Shown here piece by piece: positions 5,264 to 5,979 of a DNA stretch of 5,979 nucleotides. How positions within the stretch are numbered: the stretch's first letter is position 1; the number at the start of each line of letters is the position of its first letter. Position numbers and translations under genes: made by a program. The stretch is taken from contig JASHSN010000414.1 of assembly GCA_030038695.1 (NCBI GenBank), positions 1 through 5,979 of the forward strand. Reading direction: 5' to 3'. Source of the stretch: Nitrososphaeraceae archaeon (lineage in GTDB: Archaea; Thermoproteota; Nitrososphaeria; Nitrososphaerales; Nitrososphaeraceae). The notes under the pieces were generated by a model, which was not told the origin of the DNA, ran no database searches, and worked only from the letters and a program-made list of their open reading frames with translations.

Positions 5264-5303
5264 CTATATGCAATTCTTAGGTCAGTCATGGTAGTATATT
5301 TCA
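5264..5303 (-). promoter_or_regulatory. Candidate promoter region of the AAA+ ATPase gene
   Basis: Two TATA-like elements are visible on the minus strand: TGAAATATACT (about 5293-5303) and GCATATAGAAA (about 5264-5274). Either would give a leader of some tens of bases, consistent with the use of a Shine-Dalgarno site by this gene. I cannot choose between them. Confidence 0.25.
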
Positions 5304-5744
5304 CCGCGATCAATACCTAGTTCTTACAAACCCGGCCAAAAGCCCCAACCCCAGACCTCCACTAACAGGAATTCTAGCTGTTGCACAGATAGGTAACAAT
5401 TTTGGTTATCTACATCGGTTACACTTTTCTGCTTGGTATTATTTCTGTTGTGCAATCTATTGAATGTTTGTAGAAAGTTTTCTGGCTACATACATACATT
5501 GTCTAACAGAACAGCATTACACTGGAGCATCGGTTTATTTTGTTTATGATCGCATGTTAACAGATAGGCATGGGTTTAATCAGGAACGGGAGAGTCAGAT
5601 GATAACGAATTAATAAGACAGCGCACCAAAACAATTAACAAAGCACACACAGGAGTTCGAGGAAATATGGAAGCAACCCGCAGAATGATTCAATGCACAG
5701 TGTAGCACAACTAACTATTACCCGTAGGAGTTGTGACATTTCAC

Positions 5745-5752
5745 TTTTAAAT
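5745..5752 (+). promoter_or_regulatory. TATA-like box of the zinc-finger gene
   Basis: TTTTAAAT lies with its 3' end 26 bases before the ATG at 5779, the classic distance for a leaderless archaeal mRNA. No Shine-Dalgarno sequence precedes this ATG, which agrees. Confidence 0.5.
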
Positions 5753-5778
5753 GACTCTGAATGAACAATACTAGATAA

Positions 5779-5979
5779 ATGCCAAAGGCACTATGGGCTT
5801 GTTCGCTTTGTGGTGAAGACTTTACTAGAAGATCTAGTGCAGAACGTCATACAAATAACTTACATCGAGGAAGATCTAATCCCGTTAGGTTCGTTGAATA
5901 TTTGGCTGGAAGAGCATCTGGACTTTATCCTAGACCCTCTGATCCTCCTAGGTTAGCAACAAGGGGAAGACCTCAATTT
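5779..5979 (+). CDS. C2H2 zinc-finger protein, 3' end cut by the window
   Basis: 67 residues are visible and the gene continues past the window. Residues 8-29 form a textbook C2H2 finger, C-x2-C-x12-H-x4-H, with ligands Cys8, Cys11, His24 and His29 and the conserved Phe15 in the usual place. The helix region RRSSAERHTNNLH resembles a eukaryotic-style recognition helix. After it comes a basic, Pro- and Arg-rich stretch (GRSNPVRFVEYLAGRASG, then YPRPSDPPRL and RGRPQF) that could contact nucleic acid or a partner protein. Small single-finger C2H2 proteins occur in Thaumarchaeota; their roles are largely unassigned, with transcription factor or RNA-binding protein being the likeliest. The start is supported by the TATA-like box 26 bases upstream and by the short MPKALWAC lead-in to the finger. 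Confidence 0.85.
   Translation, partial: MPKALWACSLCGEDFTRRSSAERHTNNLHRGRSNPVRFVEYLAGRASGLYPRPSDPPRLATRGRPQF

Larger units (their letters stand above)
5229..5778. other. 550-bp spacer with only weak coding signals
   Basis: No confident gene. On the plus strand one frame has few stops from about 5281 to 5695. Its largest piece is ATG 5464 to TAA 5611-5613, 49 codons beginning MFVESFLATY, with a fairly protein-like composition. A TGA at 5461 separates it from an upstream open stretch, and the next piece (ending EFEEIWKQPAE) has no start codon. This could be a decayed gene or chance; I find no family motif and no Shine-Dalgarno site. Short repeats such as ACAGATAGG (near 5385 and 5561) are too brief to interpret. 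No tRNA-like sequence was found. Confidence 0.45.

Overview
The window looks like chromosomal DNA from an ammonia-oxidising archaeon of the class Nitrososphaeria (Thaumarchaeota), closest in feel to soil Nitrososphaera/Nitrosocosmicus types. The base composition is AT-rich. The intergenic spaces are long. TATA-like boxes sit about 25 bases before several start codons, which suggests leaderless transcripts. The gene content also fits: a type 1 copper protein, a membrane-anchored Vgb-like beta-propeller, small exported proteins, a small AAA+ ATPase and a C2H2 zinc-finger protein. This assignment comes from reading the sequence alone, with no database search.

Layout. Positions 2-265 hold the C-terminal end of a cupredoxin. 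Positions 266-502 have no convincing gene. At 503-649 there is a 48-residue cysteine-rich peptide, and two bases after its stop begins a 559-residue membrane-anchored, seven-blade Vgb-like propeller with an Ig-like tail (652-2331). From 2332 to about 3493 there is no confident large gene, but there is a lot of structure: a hairpin built from 9-bp units (2452-2542), a possible small exported protein on the minus strand (2788-3006), a set of roughly 21-bp AT-rich direct repeats just in front of it (3010-3095), and a GC-rich island with nested inverted repeats (3136-3208). A small exported protein with three GNPH repeats follows (3509-3760), with a TATA-like box before it and a T-tract after it.

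Positions 3905-4513 hold a short-chain dehydrogenase whose family sequence stops abruptly after residue 176 and is replaced by an unrelated tail; it is probably a broken, laterally acquired gene. Convergent with it is an AAA+ ATPase on the minus strand (4548-5213) with an atypical Walker A loop. Positions 5229-5778 are intergenic with only weak coding signals. The window ends inside a gene for a C2H2 zinc-finger protein starting at 5779.

How the parts may fit together: the left half is dominated by exported or surface proteins (cupredoxin, propeller, GNPH protein, possible 72-residue exported protein) and the right half by intracellular proteins (dehydrogenase remnant, AAA+ ATPase, zinc finger). 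Apart from the tight 503-649/652-2331 pair there is no clear operon. Long spacers, a truncated gene and several repeats suggest an accessory, rearranged region. No rRNA, tRNA, CRISPR array or intact transposase was seen.
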